From an uncultured Actinomycetes bacterium (GTDB lineage Bacteria; Actinomycetota; Thermoleophilia; Solirubrobacterales; Solirubrobacteraceae): DNA of 6,070 bases. The stretch is taken from positions 1 through 6,070 of the forward strand of contig CALAQT010000229.1 in NCBI GenBank assembly GCA_937888775.1, given 5' to 3'. The translations under genes were made by a program, and so were the position numbers. The notes below the pieces were generated by a model. The model was not told the origin of the DNA, did not search any database, and worked only from the letters and a program-made list of their open reading frames with translations. Below are positions 5,066-6,070 of this stretch, in pieces; within the stretch, counting starts at the first letter, position 1; the number at the start of each line of letters is the position of its first letter.

Positions 5066-5695
5066 ATGGTTGTGCCCGTTGAGCTGCATACCGAGCTTCG
5101 CGCTGAGATCGCCGCTTTACAGGCGGCGATTGATCGCGAGGCCGACGCCACGGACAGCTTGCTCCGCGGACATCTCTTGGGCGCTCGCGACGTGGAGCCA
5201 GGGTCGGGGCCAACGGAGCTCACCGAGCTCGACCGGCAACTCAGCGCTCTTCGGGCGCGTGTTGCTCGCGCTCTATGCCGAGACGAAGGTCGGCTCTCGT
5301 TGCGCGCGGAGCTGGCAACGCTGCTGTTTTTCGCCAAGACGCTGCGGGCTGATGCGGAGGCCTGCCGTGCTGCATTCGAGGAGGCACTACGAGGGATCGA
5401 GCGACAGGAGCAGGAGGCACGCGAGGAGCGGGAGCGATTGGCCGCCGAGCGCGGGGCGCTGGTGCGACGGCGAGACGCCCTTCAGGCCCAGATCGATCAG
5501 ACAGCCGCGAGGATGGCGCGGGACACCGGCGGCGAGTCCCGCAGAACCGTGCCCGTGCTAACGCTCGCGGCGGGCGTTACGGTCTGCTCGTCGATCGTCA
5601 TCTGCCCGCGGCGGAGGTTCCGCTCCGACGAGCGCTGGCTGGTCACGCTGAACGACACGCGTCACCACGTAGTGATCAGGCGCAGCTACGCATAG
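5066..5695 (+). CDS. Hypothetical coiled-coil protein with possible C-terminal membrane segment
   Basis: A 209-residue protein that I do not recognise. Two helical, heptad-like stretches are visible. One runs about 5-30 and resumes at 51-75 after a Gly/Pro break. The other runs about 78-152 and is very rich in Glu, Arg, Ala and Gln (ERQEQEAREERERLAAERG at 112-130), a typical coiled coil. Residues 162-180 (VPVLTLAAGVTVCSSIVIC) are uncharged and hydrophobic, with Arg on both sides; they could be one membrane segment or a buried strand. The last 29 residues (to RSYA) look like beta strands. Codon use supports a real gene. The ATG has TAGGCGGA directly before it, so a GTG six bases later (Val3) is an alternative start. 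It is the nearest same-strand gene after the retron RT, 858 bases away, too far to assume an operon. Confidence 0.7.
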   Translation: MVVPVELHTELRAEIAALQAAIDREADATDSLLRGHLLGARDVEPGSGPTELTELDRQLSALRARVARALCRDEGRLSLRAELATLLFFAKTLRADAEACRAAFEEALRGIERQEQEAREERERLAAERGALVRRRDALQAQIDQTAARMARDTGGESRRTVPVLTLAAGVTVCSSIVICPRRRFRSDERWLVTLNDTRHHVVIRRSYA

Positions 5696-5805
5696 GCGTC
5701 AGAGGGCATCGGCCACTGCGGGTTGCGCCAGCCAACTAGCCCCGTGGTGGGCTTCTGCGGGACGCTGTCGATCACGACAGAGCCGCGCCCGCGAGGGCCG
5801 CTGCT
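5686..5805 (-). pseudogene. Possible 3' remnant of a minus-strand gene
   Basis: The end of a minus-strand frame reads VVIDSVPQKPTTGLVGWRN... and stops with TAG at 5686, overlapping the end of the coiled-coil gene by 10 bases. These roughly 35 codons have good G/C third positions and natural-looking composition. Upstream the frame turns Arg/Ser-rich, without a credible start. It could be the tail of a truncated gene, or a chance frame. Confidence 0.2.
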
Positions 5806-6070
5806 GCGTGAACGCTGATTTAGCCCCGCGGGAGCCGCTGACGCCGTGAGCGGTATGTCGCCGATGCACTCGCGCGCTGGATACCGGCCGGACGACGAAT
5901 GCGATCGTCCCGAGAGCCGTGGTTTCCGCGCAGAGCAGGGCGGCGACCAGCCCGGCCGGATGCGTGTGCCACGACCGAAGCAGTCTCCGAACAAGGGACG
6001 GTGTCCCGCTCGAGAATCCCTATGCGGGCCCGTGTAGTCGCCTGCTTGCTGCAGTTGGCGACCGTAGATC
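5696..6070. other. Gene-poor region at the right end
   Basis: No convincing intact gene. It contains a possible minus-strand gene tail (5686-5805), the second copy of the 15-base repeat (5896-5910) and the GGTTTCCGCGC piece (5921-5931). The 14 bases at 5800-5813 (GCTGCTGCGTGAAC) also occur at 4987-5000 on the other side of the coiled-coil gene, which is within chance. A gene may start beyond the edge. Confidence 0.5.
5896..5910 (+). repeat. 15-base direct repeat, copy 2
   Basis: Exact copy of 2346-2360 (CGAATGCGATCGTCC), followed ten bases later by GGTTTCCGCGCAGAG, a relative of 4577-4593. This suggests a partial member of the dispersed family in the right-hand intergenic region. Confidence 0.45.

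Noticed and set aside
4987..5813. 14-base direct repeat GCTGCTGCGTGAAC flanking the coiled-coil gene (4987-5000, 5800-5813)
   Set aside because: A 14-base match is expected about once in 6 kb of this composition when both strands are considered, and the flanking bases do not extend it.
1..6070. CRISPR array, tRNA or rRNA genes
   Set aside because: No regularly spaced direct repeats, no cloverleaf with a T-loop motif, and no conserved rRNA segment were found on either strand by eye.

Overview
This is a high-GC window, roughly two-thirds G+C by eye, from a bacterium I cannot place precisely. Codon use (strong G/C at third positions) and the type of reverse transcriptase suggest Actinomycetota, but a myxobacterium or another high-GC lineage is not excluded. 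Only three genes are well supported, covering a little under half of the window. The rest is gene-poor DNA with hairpins, CGATCG palindromes and short dispersed repeats.

Layout. 1-893: non-coding, with a perfect 12-bp-arm hairpin and copies of a dispersed repeat. 894-1787 (minus): an alpha/beta hydrolase with an intact catalytic triad. 1788-2544: non-coding, with a second copy of the same repeat blocks. 2545-4345: a compact retron-like cassette. It holds a candidate msr-msd RNA at about 2666-2836 and a 452-residue reverse transcriptase of the Mx162 (myxobacterial) type at 2849-4207. It is bracketed by two imperfect inverted copies of a structured repeat (2545-2608 minus, 4282-4345 plus, about 78% identical in my hand alignment). 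4346-5065: gene-poor, with coding-like debris on the minus strand. 5066-5695 (plus): an unrecognised coiled-coil protein with a possible C-terminal membrane segment. 5696-6070: non-coding, with further repeat pieces and a possible gene remnant on the minus strand.

How it may work together. The reverse transcriptase and the structured region just upstream look like a retron, a unit that makes a branched RNA-DNA hybrid (msDNA). Known defence retrons usually encode a toxic effector beside or fused to the RT. No effector is obvious here. The RT has an N-terminal helical extension of about 110 residues, the hydrolase is divergent and about 1.06 kb away, and the coiled-coil gene starts about 0.86 kb downstream. 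Whether this is an effector-less retron, one using its N-terminal extension, or one with a distant partner is the main open question. The inverted repeats and the dispersed repeat family suggest mobilisation, repeat expansion or recombination. All repeat and RNA-structure claims were made by eye and need computation.
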